A stretch of DNA of 64,000 bases from Coptis chinensis. Lineage: Eukaryota > Streptophyta > Magnoliopsida > Ranunculales > Ranunculaceae. Position numbers and translations under genes: made by a program. This document shows positions 35,040 to 46,175 of this stretch, piece after piece. The notes beneath the pieces were generated by a model that was given only the letters and a program-made list of their open reading frames with translations, was not told the DNA's origin and did not search any database. The DNA lies in the NCBI GenBank assembly GCA_015680905.1, contig CM027381.1, positions 57,664,501-57,728,500 on the forward strand, given 5' to 3'. Position 1 is the stretch's first letter. Every line of letters starts with the position of its first letter.

Positions 35040-35960
35040 TATTTTGAGATTAGTTCAATGCATTTGCATCCAGTTTTTGATTTTCTGTTATTTATTTTTT
35101 GAGGTTACTTCAATGCAATTACATTCAGTTTCTAATTTCTTGTTAATTATTCTTTGCAGTTAGTTCAATGCATTCTAATTTCTAATTTTCTATTAATTAT
35201 TCTTTGAGGTCAGTTCAATGCATTTGCATCCAGTTTCTAATTTTATGTTAATTATTCTTTGAGATTAGTTTAATACATTTGCATCCAGTTTCTGATTTTT
35301 CGTTTATTATTCAATAAGGTTGCATTTGCATCTAGTTTCTGATTTCTCGTTGATTATTGTTTGAGGTTAGTTCAATGAATTTGTATCCAATTTCCTATTT
35401 TCCATTAATTATTTCTTGAGGTTAGTTTAATGTATTTGCATCTAATTTATTTTTTGAGATTAGTTCAGTGTAGTACTGTAGTTGCATCTGGTTTCCGATT
35501 TCCAGTTAATTATTTTTTAAGATTAGTTATACGCTTGCATTTGCATCATGTTTCTAATTTATAGTTAATTTTTTTAGGTTAGTTCAATACAGTTGCATCC
35601 AGTTACCAATTTCCCAATAATTTGATCTCTGAAGATTATTTCAATGCATTTGCATCCAGTTTTCGATTTTCTGACAATTGTTTTTAGATGTCAGTTCGAT
35701 GTATTTGCATCCAAGTTTTGATTTCCACGTTAATTATTATTATTATTATTATTTTGATAACCAAATGTTAATTATTCTTTGAGGGTAGTTTAATGCAGTT
35801 ATATCCATATTCTAATTGTCCATTAATTACATTTTAAGATTAGTTTAATGCTTTGTATGTGCATCCAATTTCCGATTTCCAGTTAAATATTATTTGAGGT
35901 TAGTTCGATGTATTTGCATCTAGTTTTCTGTTTACAATTCATTGTTCTTTGACATTAATT
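35040..35960. repeat. Minisatellite array 2, same ~55-bp unit
   Basis: About 16 further units of the same minisatellite, after a second copy of the leader. It contains one (TTA)n run near 35740. Together with array 1 it forms a higher-order duplication of leader plus array. Confidence 0.9.
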
Positions 35961-36038
35961 TCATGTAGTATTATATATATTTTAAAATATTTGTCATTAT
36001 TGGTTTGCCGTTATTTTTATTTTTTTTTTTTTTTTTTC

Positions 36039-36416
36039 TGTGTCAAGCACAAATATCACTAATGGCTTCCTCAGTCTCTCCTTTTTTTCTCTAACCTCCT
36101 CCCTCTCTTTTTCTTTCTTCCTCCTCTTTTTCTGATTCACTGTTCCTTTTTATATCATCCCTCCCTTCTTTCCATCCGTTGACCTGCCTTCTATCTCACA
36201 GTCAACTTTTCCCCACCTATCCCTCTAGGGTTCTGCAGCCCCACTATTGTACACCCCACCCCTTCTTTCTTACCGTGCCTTCAGTTTGACCCTAACACCA
36301 TCTGGATCCCCTGTCTTTATGTGGCCACATTTTTCAGTGTTTCACGTTCTCCTCTCCTTATTCCACTTTGGGTCGTAGGCCATGGCATCTCATTGGTCAT
36401 AAAATAGGCTAATACA
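36039..36416 (-). repeat. Tat element 3' LTR
   Basis: 378 bp from TGTGTCAAGC to GGCTAATACA. It pairs with the right LTR at 53531-53926 with several indels, for example extra bases near the GTGGCCCACATT segment of the right copy. In element orientation it begins TGTATTAGCC and ends TTGACACA. Confidence 0.9.
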
Positions 36417-36430
36417 GATGCCCCCTCTTG
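36417..36430 (-). promoter_or_regulatory. Tat polypurine tract
   Basis: The minus strand reads AAGAGGGGGCATC immediately before the 3' LTR start TGTATTAG. This is the expected primer for plus-strand DNA synthesis. Confidence 0.75.
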
Positions 36431-37100
36431 ACCCTTGGATCTCTAGGGGTCCGTGGGCCGAGACTCACTAGCTGGCCAAGAGAAGATTTGTCACATCTGG
36501 GGTTTTTCATTTAGTCCCAACTCATTATTTCCTCTGACATCCCTGATCACGCTTCTACCTTGGACTCTGAGTCTATGAACACGTTTCCTTGGGCACGTGC
36601 ACCTCAACGCATGCGTAACCACCCTTGTCTCTTCGATTTTCGTGCTGACAGGAGTCCTCTTTCGTATGGTCCCTTCTCCCATCCATGTGTTTTTTCTTTC
36701 CCCTTTTCACCCTTGTCTCTTAGTATCCCGCCCAAAAGGCTCCTCACGCAATCCTTCACCTTCCCTGTTCCAAAACTCTTCCCATTCATTCTCATTTATT
36801 CATTGCTTTCTTTTTCATCCTTTGCGCACGCTCAACCTTTTCTCCTCCTCTTCGGTATAGCTCCTTTTGCGTCTGGCCCACGTTCCACCGTCGCACTACT
36901 CTCAGCCATTGCTTGATACTAATCAGGTTTGTGACTCTCCCTTTCCTTTTGTTTAAAGTGCATTTACATCGATTACGCTTTTCCTATTTTTTTTTCTTAT
37001 TTTTCCTTTGTTTGTGTTTTATTATTTCACTCATCACCCTCTCTTTTGAGGGCCATCCATTAACTAGGTTCCCCTTTTCTTCCATCTTCTTGTTCCCATC

Positions 37101-37327
37101 ATGTCTGATCTTGATTCGGGTAGCTCATCCGCTACCAGATCAGCTAGATCTGGGTCCTCATCCCCTGAATCCATCAGCCAGTCTGTGGATTCTGGATCTA
37201 TCAGCCCATCCATCGAACGGTCAGAGTCCCCGGTACTTACTGAATCGCTTCATCCATCCGTGGCCCCCTCAACCTCTAGAAGACCACCTGTGCGTCCACC
37301 TCCGCCTTCCTATTACCGCAGACCTAA
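37101..37327 (+). pseudogene. Antisense ORF of the Tat element, N-terminal part (interrupted)
   Basis: Runs opposite to gag-pol, in the Tat 3' region. ATG 37101 opens MSDLDSGSSSATRSARSGSS, a Ser/Pro-rich, disordered-looking sequence ending in PVRPPPPSYYRR. At 37328 it runs into the TGATAA end of a nested Athila LTR, which supplies the stop. The probable C-terminal part resumes at about 46176. Tat elements of several plants carry such an antisense ORF; its role is unknown. Upstream, 36600-37100 is a pyrimidine-rich leader-like region. Confidence 0.5.
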
Positions 37328-38384
37328 TGATAAATGGTAAAACTTGAATAGTTCTACCTACGAATAAGCGATGAATTTATATGCAAGTAAAACTAAAACT
37401 GAACTCGTACTTGTTTATCAAAGATTATTATACTCTCGAATCTATCGAAATAGAGTGGAGTAAAAGATTCGTTCCACTCCTAGTTCTTTAGCATTCAATG
37501 TTTTCTAATATTATCACTCCTAGCCAAACTTAGTGAGAGTAATGGTGTGGAATTTATACTACGATGTGAATTCAAATAACAAGATACTAACTATAATGAT
37601 TCAACTATGAAATACTACGGAATACTAAGGTTTGAATCTAGATAAAGAATTAGGGGGGATTGAATCCACCTTGAATCCAACTCAATAAACTAGCATAGAT
37701 TTTTATAATCCAATTCTTACGTTCTTACGATAAGAATTGGTCATTCTAATCCCTAATCATTCATGGTAATCTCTACCAACTAATGACTAGCATGTGAGGA
37801 AGTTTTACCTATTCTCATGGAGAATCAACTCCCTTCTAGAGTAGAATAGACTCTTACAATGATTTTACACTACACAATCAAGTTTTCATCAAGGCTTCAT
37901 CAAACCCTTCTAATGGAGGTTTAGCCTTGATTCATCAAACTATCATTTCCATATGAAATTGAATAAGACATAATATAAAGATTATAACTTTACTATATCA
38001 ATCTACTCAAGAATTCAATTTGAATTTAAACAACTAAGAAATGAATAACAAACAATTAATTTAATTTAGAGCTAAGTACTTAAATAAATCAATAATCAAA
38101 ATTATGAAGAACTAACTATTTTATTGATCTAATAAATAATAAAACAATGATTCAAATAACTAAATTAAAACAAGATAATGAAAAACTAATTAATGGAATG
38201 AAAACTAAAATCTAGATCTAAAACTATGATTGAAAACTAATTAATTTAATTCAATCTAAAAATCTAGATCTAGAAAATATCTCTAATGGCTACTTGCTAC
38301 CTAACATCATTCCCTTATGAGCTAAGTCTTGTGTGTGGAAATGGAGGAGACCAGATCTACATTTTCGTGCATGGGCTGAGGAGT
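37328..38384 (-). repeat. Partial Athila LTR (3' part only)
   Basis: Aligns from its TGATAAATGG border to 38385-39000, including GGAGACCAGATC and TTCGTGCATGGGCTGAGG. It carries about 480 bp (37560-38040) absent from the neighbouring copy and lacks the LTR start. It is best explained as the LTR of an earlier element into which the next one inserted. Confidence 0.75.
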
Positions 38385-39500
38385 TGATAAACGTAAAATC
38401 GAATAATTTACTTACGAAATGAATGATGAAACTCAAAACGCAAGTGAAACTAAACTTAATTATGCGTTGCTATCAAAGATTTCTATACTCTTAATTCTAT
38501 CAAAATAAAGTGGAGTAAAAAGTTCGTTCCACTCTTAGTTCTTTAGCATTCAAGTTTCCTAGATTGACTAATCTATTCAAAGTCTAATGAGAGCAATAAT
38601 GGGAATTATACTACGATGTGAATTAAAACTAGACGTAATATAAAGATTATAACTTTATTAAATTTAACTAAAGAATAATTGAATTCTAAATTAATAACTA
38701 AGAATTGAATAACAACAACTGAAATTAGATCTAACAATTTTAAATGACAAAATCGAAATGAACAAGAATTAACCATTTTATTTATCTAACCAATGAAGAA
38801 CTATGATTCAAAGAATTAATCTAAAATAATGTATGAAACTAATTAATTTAACTAATTGAATTCAAAACTAGATCTACAAGCTATTTTAATGGCTACTCTC
38901 TATTCTAGATTCTATAACTATATCTTTCTTAAGAGCTAAGTCTTGTTTTATGTAATGGAGGAGACCAGATCCACAATTTCGTGCATGGGCTGAGGTCTCA
39001 TGTTTTGGGCCGGAAAATCGAGCCCAAAGCCCAATTTCTTCAGTCCACAGAGCCCGTTTCAGCTGGCTTTGACTTTAGCCAACTTTTTGTCCACTTCTGC
39101 TCCTCTTATTGGATCAAGGCTTGCACCATTGGAAATCTCTTTCCGAGTTGGTCGTTTTGATGTAAGGTAGGCCCAAATCCGAGGCCTGAGTCCAAAGATA
39201 TGGTATTCGGAAGTTCTGCTAACTTGTGCACTATTTCTGCCCGTGTTGATTTTTCAGCTTTTGACCGGGCTTCATAAAGGCTTTCTCTCCTTGAATCTTG
39301 GCATTTAACACAGAACTTCTTAGCAACCAACCCTTTGCTCCTTTATATCACCAAAGTGGCACATTTCTGCACATAATTGAGTTCCATGCCTGAAATACAT
39401 AAAAGTACGTAATTAGCATTAACTCTTATTTATTACTCGCATAATTGGTCTAAAAGTAGTATTATTAAGAGGTTAAAACTACAGTTTTGGGCTCTTATCA
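38385..39500 (-). repeat. Complete Athila 3' LTR
   Basis: 1116 bp, in element orientation from TGATAAGAGCCC (39500) to ACGTTTATCA (38385). It directly follows the polypurine tract CAAACCACCCCC as seen on the plus strand. Confidence 0.8.
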
Positions 39501-39502
39501 AA

Positions 39503-39516
39503 CCACCCCCAAACAG
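39503..39516 (-). promoter_or_regulatory. Athila polypurine tract (nested copy)
   Basis: The minus strand reads TGTTTGGGGGTGGT just before the LTR start TGATAAGAGC, with GCTTGAGGACAAGC upstream. It is equivalent to 28645-28659 and 30789-30802. Confidence 0.75.
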
Positions 39517-41297
39517 CATTTTGCTTGTCCTCAAGCAAATATGAGAAATTAGCATAAGTGACCTAAAATGGAGTTCTAACTAATCTCGTTTCTCCCAGTG
39601 TGATTGCATTGACCATATGCAACAAGGCCTTAAACCACTAGGAATTCCCTAGTGGACGAGTTATAGCCTCGTGAGAGTTTCCAGTTAAGGTACTCACAAA
39701 CTTCATCTATACTACAGTGACTCAAAAATAAAACTATTGTTTCCTTATCTATGTCTCAATTATCTATACATCTCACTAGCAATGAATATAGAATAATCAA
39801 GTCAAAACCTAAGCTAATATATGCATAATAATCTATCATCTACGAATAAACATATTTGCAATGAGTAATACTATGAGATGAACTAGCAGGTCCGTTTCTG
39901 AAAACTCGGAATAGCATCCTTAAGTAGGTCCTCACATAAATGTCAAGACAAAAACCACTCTGATTTTTCCTCTCAAGTTTTGCTACTCCAGTGTGCAATG
40001 GGCACACTTTACCTTACAAACTCAATGACACACAAGGAAGCCAGAGTCGATCAAACACATCTGCTACTTACTATCACACTAACCTATTCCTAATTGAGTT
40101 AGAGGTCTTTATTAGGTGTTGCGGGGATTAGGAGATGGTTTTAAGAAGGAAGGAAATGGATATTCAAAAAGAACAAGTCTAAGATAATAGAGTCTTCATA
40201 TTATGTAACTAAAGAAAACCTTATTCTTTACTTTTGCTTCTACACTTTGTTTCCATCCTTAGCCATATATTTTCTTTTTCTTTTTCTTTGGCTTTTGACT
40301 CCTTGATTCTATTTTTGGAGTTCTAACTCTTTATTTTATTTTTTTTATTTTTTTATTTGAATGGAAACTTACTTTTCTCTTCTGAAGCGACTAACAAATT
40401 CTTGATTTCAAAGGTTATTCTCTTTTCTATTTTTCATCTCTATTCTCAAACTTATTCAAAGAATTGGGTAGGTTTATTTTTTATTTTGTTTTGTTTTGTA
40501 ACAGGGTAAAGGATTTGTGGTTTATGAAAGGCTAAAGAAAGGCTCAGAGGGGCCACTAGCGGAAAATAATTCATAGGTTGGAATTTCTGGCTATATCGAT
40601 CCAAAGATGGCCTAAATTCTCGCTTAGGATATAGTATAGTGATCAAGCAAGTGGACGTGTGATTTCTCTATCCGGATTTTACTTCTCCCTTGTGTCATTT
40701 CTCAAATGTTTCACTCATATAAAGCTTTAGGCTATATTCTCACAGGATTTGTAGAGTAAGTACTCTAGCCTAGATTTCAGAAACTTATTGCCAACAATCA
40801 TAGATACTCATGTAACATATTTATAGATAGATGCAAGGATTATTACCTACATATTAGCCTAAGTTTCTAAAAACTATTCTAATGCAAAAGCTACGTGAGA
40901 CTTCTAGATTATTGAGAGCATAGAGAAAGAAAACAATACCAATATTCCTAAGTGTATAGCATACTTTTTATTTATATTTTTTTTTTAATATTTGAATTTT
41001 TTAGCTAGAAAACAAGTGCATAATATATATATCTATATCCTAACAGATGCCTTAATTACACGTGTTTCTATGCCCCCCCCAAACAAGAAGCATGCTTTGT
41101 CCTCAAAGTATTTTAAATAAAGAGGGTAGGAAAATACCATTGAAACGCGTAAAATTCCGGAACATCTACAAAACAAGGTTATAACATACTAATATAGAAA
41201 AGAAAACTGACACAACTCTATAAGAGTTCCACCCGTTATGGGGTTAATAAGAAATAGATTGCTTGGGACATAAGCAGACACTAACTGAAATAAAAAC
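39517..41297 (-). other. Athila 3' non-coding block, nested copy
   Basis: Homologous in reverse complement to 26962-28644. It contains the palindrome-bearing segment at 39601-39660 (CCACTAGGGAATTCC, GGCCTTGTTGCATATGG) and a second PPT-like tract with GAGGACAAAGCATG at about 41072-41100. No gene. Confidence 0.65.
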
Positions 41298-42235
41298 TCA
41301 CCTGCACTCCCATTTAAACATTGTCCTCCTTATTTTCCTCTTCAAAGAGATGAGGTTCTTTCGCATCCTGTCATGCCATGATAACTTGCCAAGCCCGCCA
41401 GGTGTGTCGTCAACTTGTGCTAACCTGTCTAGTGTTACTATGTCTGATGGGGTGTAAGGAGCAACCAAATGTGGTTGCACCTGCCATCCCGGCCAAGTCA
41501 TTACTCGAAATGAGCGAACCACCCAATTAGTTGGTCTCATGACTTCAACCCTTTTCCAATCCGTGAACTGGGTACATAATTCTGGTAGACAACTACGTAG
41601 GATGCGGCAAACCAAAATAGGCATAAGAAGATACTTATGGCACATGCTTTGGGCTCTCTTAAGACTAGCCACTAATACTCGGGGAATGTCATATCGGTGA
41701 CATCCCTCAACTAAAGCAAGGAAAACGTCATCAGCTACTATTTGCAGAAGTAAACTGAAACTCCCCTAGAATATTCATGAGGATGAATAACATGGTGGTG
41801 CCTACATTTAGGGACAGGCAACCAAAGGCTATGTTGTAACGCCCTTGGTCCATTATATGAAATACCCCTCCCCCATAATACTCATGGAAATATGTATAGT
41901 CATAGAGGTATGAATTATCGGTCATATATCCCCACGTGTGAATAGGATCAGGTATTGGTATTCCCGAAACTAATGCTACCACATACTTATTGAATTCTAG
42001 GGGTGTGTCATCAACCGTGATGGGGAATTCTTATTCTCCATCCTGGTTACAATAGAACGTACTTAACATTATTGTAGAAAAATTCAGTAAGCTTAAGTGA
42101 ATACGAATCGTCTTCACTTACCAGAAGATACCTCCATCCGAACTACGTGATCCTCTCGCGGAACCAATGTCCATAAGACTCGCTCCCCAACAAGTGTTCG
42201 AAAGACTGCTCTGGTATTACTATAGGAGAAGTCAT
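41298..42235 (-). pseudogene. Third Athila accessory protein, nested copy
   Basis: The probable start ATG is at 42235 (MTSPIVIPEQSFEHLL), matching the plus-strand protein at 25998 over IPEQSF..........YGH.F. A TAG soon follows (after RERIT), and further frame changes separate the segment 41982-41731 (DQGRYNIAFGCLSLNVG) from 41672-41298 (VCRILRSCLPELC, WKRVEVMRPTNWVVRSF), which ends at 41298. The same alternation of conserved hydrophobic and basic blocks as the plus copy supports a real gene family. Function unknown; no catalytic motif seen. Confidence 0.6.
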
Positions 42236-43198
42236 CACAAAACTACTCTCTAGAATAGCTGCAACTATCCCGGAACAACCCATGTAAAACTTGAAATTTT
42301 TGGTGCCACCGGGGTCAGGGCGCAGGTGCGCTCAAGGTATGCTTGGGATGGGAGCGGGTGCGCTCTGTTGAGTTTCAAATTCCAGGCACTTGGACACAGG
42401 ATGCACTCACTTTTAGCCTGGGATGGGCGCGGGGTGTGCTCAGGATGAAAACTGGAATTCCAGTGTTTTGGGCGCAGGTGGTGCTCAGGTTTGTGCTTGA
42501 GAGGGTGCAGGTCGCGCTCATGGTAGAATTCCTCTGACAGTGCTGAGGGCGAAGGTGGCACTCCACTGGGGCACAGGTGCGCTCGGGGAGCTGTGAGGCC
42601 AAAGTGTGAAGGAAAAATAAGGTAAAGTGGGAATGAAACGTGAGAGATGAATGTGAGATGTAGTTGGGGTTGTGAGTGTAGAATGAATGCAGTTTTTATA
42701 GGATTTAAGTTGCTAAAACGAATCGGGAAGCTACCCAAAAAGTTTTAAGGCAATTGTCGGAAATAATAAAATTTCCAAAACCGAAAACGGAAACAACCCA
42801 TATTCTCTATTCCAAAACAAACCTAATATCTTTTATGTTGAATTTAGGTTAGATACTGCCTAATTTATCGAGATTTCATCCTAACACAATATCTATTTAT
42901 AGCGATGCCCATATCGGCAATATTCTCAACCCTCACTCCAAAACAACTTCTAAAAATTAATGATCATATAACGAATTATGTTAGGCTAAATAATACCACC
43001 CCCAAACAATTCGGGATGGTGGGATTAATGATAAGAACAACGCATAATTCAAATTAACCAACTTATATTAAAATTGAATTCCAAATAACATACGACAACC
43101 AAATTTAAATTTAATTACTAAACTAATATTTTTACATCCATACTAAATAAAAACAAATACAATAAAACAAATCAACTCATTGGATCCCTAAATCACTC
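42236..43198. other. Spacer with GC-rich repeats and a PPT-like tract
   Basis: 42290-42620 contains five or six degenerate copies of a GGCGCAGGTGCGCTC-like word (for example GGCGCAGGTGGTGCTC, GGGCACAGGTGCGCTCGG), much richer in GC than its surroundings. A minus-strand frame at 42738-42265 spans it but is Pro/His-rich and repeat-driven, so I do not call it a gene. At 43009-42996 the minus strand reads TTGTTTGGGGGTGG, like the element's polypurine tract. Confidence 0.55.
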
Positions 43199-44302
43199 GC
43201 TGCTAGTAGTGGAATGCGCTCGAGAAGCAGATGGCCCTTGGGCTTCCGATGGGCCAGAGCCATCCGTCTTGCGGCGACGACGCTCATGCCTCACAGACTG
43301 CTCCTCCGAAGAAGAACACCCCTGGGTGGGAAGCGTGCAAGCATGTCATCTCAGAACTGGCGCTGAGCGTCCATCTCGGCCCTCGTCTGTTCCCACCGCT
43401 CATCCTCGCGCTGGGCACGAGTCTCAAAGTTATGATGTATGGTAGCCTGCCGAGTTCGGAGGTCTTCACAAATAGTATTGAGAGAACGCATGCCACGGTG
43501 AATCACAGCCATGCGTTCTGCATCCGACCTACACCTCTCCAAGGCATCGGCATCAAAACATGTCGTGTCATCCTCATCCTCCAAGTCACTCTCCTCGACT
43601 ACCCTCTCTTCAGGCAACCTCCAAACTCTCTGGATACACTCCGTATAAATATGATAATTTCGGTGCTTCTTCAGGCAAATCCTATCAGACCTCGGAGTCA
43701 CTCTCAAGGTTATCATGATCTTCGTTATCAAAACAGGGAGAGGTGTAATACTCTTTCCAACTCCCATAATCATGTTACGCAAAAACTCCAAAATACAGAA
43801 CTCATACTTCTGCTCCCGGAGTATCCATAGAACGTGGCGCTCGCATTCGACCGATATCACTGACTTTCTCCTTCCCTATGACATTCCTACCAATCCACTG
43901 AGCTACAGCCAGCTGGTTGGTTCGGACAGACGACTGGTAAACACAATGCGAGCTCTCATTGTAGTTCCCTTCCGCAACAGTCGCGTTCATCAAAGGTTCT
44001 ATAGCAGTAAATTGGGAATCTTGTAATGTGGCATCGAGATGGTGTCTAGGTGGAATGCCTAAAATCTCAGCCAACAACCCAGTAGTAACCTCTCTCCTCC
44101 TCCCAGCCACCTTAACAAAAATTTGATCCCCATTCAACTCCCTCGTCCTATAAAACTCTTGGACCAAATCTTCATGGTAAAAATCATCTGTCGAGTACCA
44201 CAAACCACTCCAATCTCTCCTAACCATCTCGTCACCGTAAAACGGTGAGAAGTGGTCGGCAGTAAAAGTGTGCTCCGGCAATATCCGACGTCTTTGAGCC
44301 AT
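43199..44302 (-). pseudogene. ATHILA ORF1 / env-like protein, nested copy
   Basis: Start ATG 44302 (MAQRRRILPEHTFTADHFSP). It has EDLVQEFYRTRELNGDQIF, GLLAEILGIP and NQLAVAQWIGRNVIG, aligning with both plus-strand env-like copies. A single frameshift near 43850 moves the frame to 43860-43351 (RHVLWILREQKYEFC, ITPLPVLITKIM). Another small change near 43350 is needed to reach a basic, Ser-rich tail ending about 43199. A Glu/Arg-rich coiled-coil-like section precedes the tail (RAQREDERWEQTRAEMD). It lacks the many stops of the first plus-strand copy. Confidence 0.75.
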
Positions 44303-45250
44303 TGGAGTTTTTATAAGATGTGTGGGTTTGAATAAGGTAGGGGACTTGTTTTGAAACACCCTAACTAAAAATAATGGCAGGAGGCGCGGTGGTGGTGGTG
44401 ACAGTCGAAATTTTTGAATTTTTGGTGGTGTTTGGTTGTTTAAGTTGGTGGAGGTGGTGGTGGTTGTAGTTAGGAGGTGATTTGGGGTGGGTTTTAACTT
44501 TGAGCTTGGGTGTATTTAGGTTTCTTATTTTTTTTTTTAGGTTAGGTTTTTGAAGCTTTGATGTTTGGTAATGGCGGTTTGGAGAATGGAATCGCGACTG
44601 TTGGTGTGAAGGAAAGAGACGCACGTGCATTGCACGTGCATTGCGAAGTTGGGCCCAAGCCCACTTGATTTTCAGATTTTCATTTTTTCAATATTTCATG
44701 CAACTTCAAACTTAATTTGCCGCTTTGTTACTGGGCCGATTTTTGCGAATGAGGTATGAAAATGATCAGGAAAGAATTTCCAATCTAATGATCCATAAAA
44801 TGCTCTAGTCCAACTGTTGGTGACATGTAAGAAGATGGAAAACACCTCGAAGTGCGTGCTTGACGTAAGTTATGCGAACGAATGAAATCTAATTTCATAG
44901 ATAATGTCAACCCGAATCATAATACAATTAAATTGTCTAACCAACACAACTAAAGAGTTGAATAATCCAGGATGGAACGAACACCCCACCCCCAAACAAA
45001 TTTTAGACGCAGAGTTGAGAAAATTTGTTTTAAAAACTAGGTCTTTTAAAGTCAGATTCCCGAGACTTCTTAACTTACTATGTTTGTGATTTTAACAAAT
45101 TTTTTTTTAATTTTTTATGAATAAAATTTAATATAAAAAAAAGCATTAAATGCATAATTCACACCATAGAGGGACATGACTCAAAAACCGAGAAAACATG
45201 CAAGAGTGGAAAACGTGAATTATGTTAAACGTGGACTTAGGATCCAGTAC
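44303..45250. other. Spacer between Athila integrase and env-like gene, nested copy
   Basis: No convincing gene. It contains a tandem GCACGTGCATTG duplication at about 44621-44645. It also has a PPT-like tract on the minus strand at 44999-44984 (TTTGTTTGGGGGTGGGG), and a TATAAAA close to the env-like start. Confidence 0.5.
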
Positions 45251-46170
45251 TTATAGCCACACACTCCATAGGGAGGGCCCGGTTATCTTAATGGTGCACT
45301 TACCAATATATGGAAATGAAAGGAAGTACACCAATGAAAAAGGTCGGTCCTCATAGACAGGATCCTGTAAAAGGACTTCCTCTACATCAGGGGACAATAG
45401 CTCGTGAAAATGTTTCAATCGTTGGCCATTTACTTGAAAGGTATTATTGTCCTTGGGATTTACCAAGGTGATTGCCCCGTAAGGGGTGACTTCAGTAGCA
45501 AGAAAAGGACCAGTCCAACAGATTTTTAATTTTCCTAGAAAAATATGTAGACGGGAATTGTAAAGTAAGACCATTTGACCTACCATAAACTCTTTGTGCA
45601 AAATTTGCTTATCATGAACACGTTTCATGTTAGCTTTATAATCCTTTGCGAGGTCATAAGAATCGCTACGGATTTCTTCAAGCTCATTCAATTGCAACTT
45701 GCGCTTGACACCCGCCTCATCAAAATTGAAGTTAAGGCTTTTATAAGCATATATAGCACGGTGCTCCAATTCAACGGGCAAATGACAAGGTTTCCCAAAT
45801 ACAAGTCTAAAGGGAGACATACCTATAGGAGTTTTGAAAGCAGTCATATATGCCCATAAGGCATCAGATAGACGCTTTAACCAGTCTTTTTTTAATCAGG
45901 ATTTACAATTGTTTCTAAGATCTTTTTAATTTCCCTATTAGAAACTTCTACTTGTCCGCTAGTTTGTGGATAATACGGAGCTGCTACCTTATGTGTAACT
46001 CCATATTTCTTCACAAGAGATACAACAACTCTGTTGCAAAAATGTGTTCCACCATCACTAATGATGGCCTTGGGAATGCCAAATCGACAGAAAATACACT
46101 CTTTAACAAAAAACACAACTGTCTTGTGGTCATTGCTACGGTAAGCCATGACCTTTATCTATTTAGACAC
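45251..46170 (-). pseudogene. Athila integrase C-terminal half, nested copy
   Basis: Begins inside the core near the junction (a TAG precedes [17 protein letters not shown]). It keeps the second catalytic Asp (IISDGGTHF) and the Glu segment ([14 protein letters not shown]), then a frameshift at a T-run near 45890. It continues with [36 protein letters not shown] and a tail to 45251. The zinc-binding region and first Asp are missing because the element is cut off here. Confidence 0.8.
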
Positions 46171-46175
46171 CCCTT

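Larger units (their letters stand above)
32740..36033 (-). mobile_element. Helitron-like element (3' end) carrying two minisatellite arrays
   Basis: In minus orientation the left border reads ACCCATTCGTAGGACGGGT (an 8-bp stem with one mismatch), then TTCGAAAGCTAG, then T. That is a hairpin about 12 nt before a CTRR terminus with T outside, the classic Helitron 3' end. A degraded second copy of this border occurs near 34690. Each border is followed by a ~300-bp shared leader (32830-33120 and 34760-35050) and then a ~55-bp minisatellite. No Rep/helicase coding is present, so it would be non-autonomous. The 5' TC end was not found; the Tat insertion at 36034 may have separated it. Confidence 0.55.
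37328..46175 (-). mobile_element. Nested Athila-clade fragment, minus strand, 5' half missing
   Basis: Order on the minus strand: integrase C-terminal half (46.17-45.25 kb), env-like gene (44.3-43.2 kb), third accessory gene (42.2-41.3 kb), 3' non-coding block, polypurine tract at 39516-39503, LTR 39500-38385, and a further partial LTR 38384-37328. It is homologous to the plus-strand Athila but has only one env-like gene. Gag, protease, RT and the 5' LTR are absent. The right junction cuts integrase at about 46170, so a deletion followed insertion. The left junction is a clean LTR end in the Tat antisense ORF. Confidence 0.85.

Noticed and set aside
33110..35960. Regular repeats resembling a CRISPR array
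   Set aside because: Units are degenerate, contiguous and without unique spacers, and the context is a plant genome. They are a minisatellite.
36560..37347. Overlapping plus-strand ORFs upstream of and around the antisense ORF start
   Set aside because: Phe/Leu/Ser-rich translations of a pyrimidine-rich leader. Only the frame from ATG 37101 has plausible protein composition.
42265..42738. 157-residue Pro/His-rich minus-strand ORF
   Set aside because: It spans the GC-rich repeated words and has the composition expected from them. No homologous ORF is present at this place in the plus-strand Athila.
44361..44630. 89-residue His/Asn/Thr-rich minus-strand ORF before the env-like gene
   Set aside because: It comes from GGT/GGTGGTGG-type low-complexity repeats in the leader and has no counterpart in the plus-strand copy.
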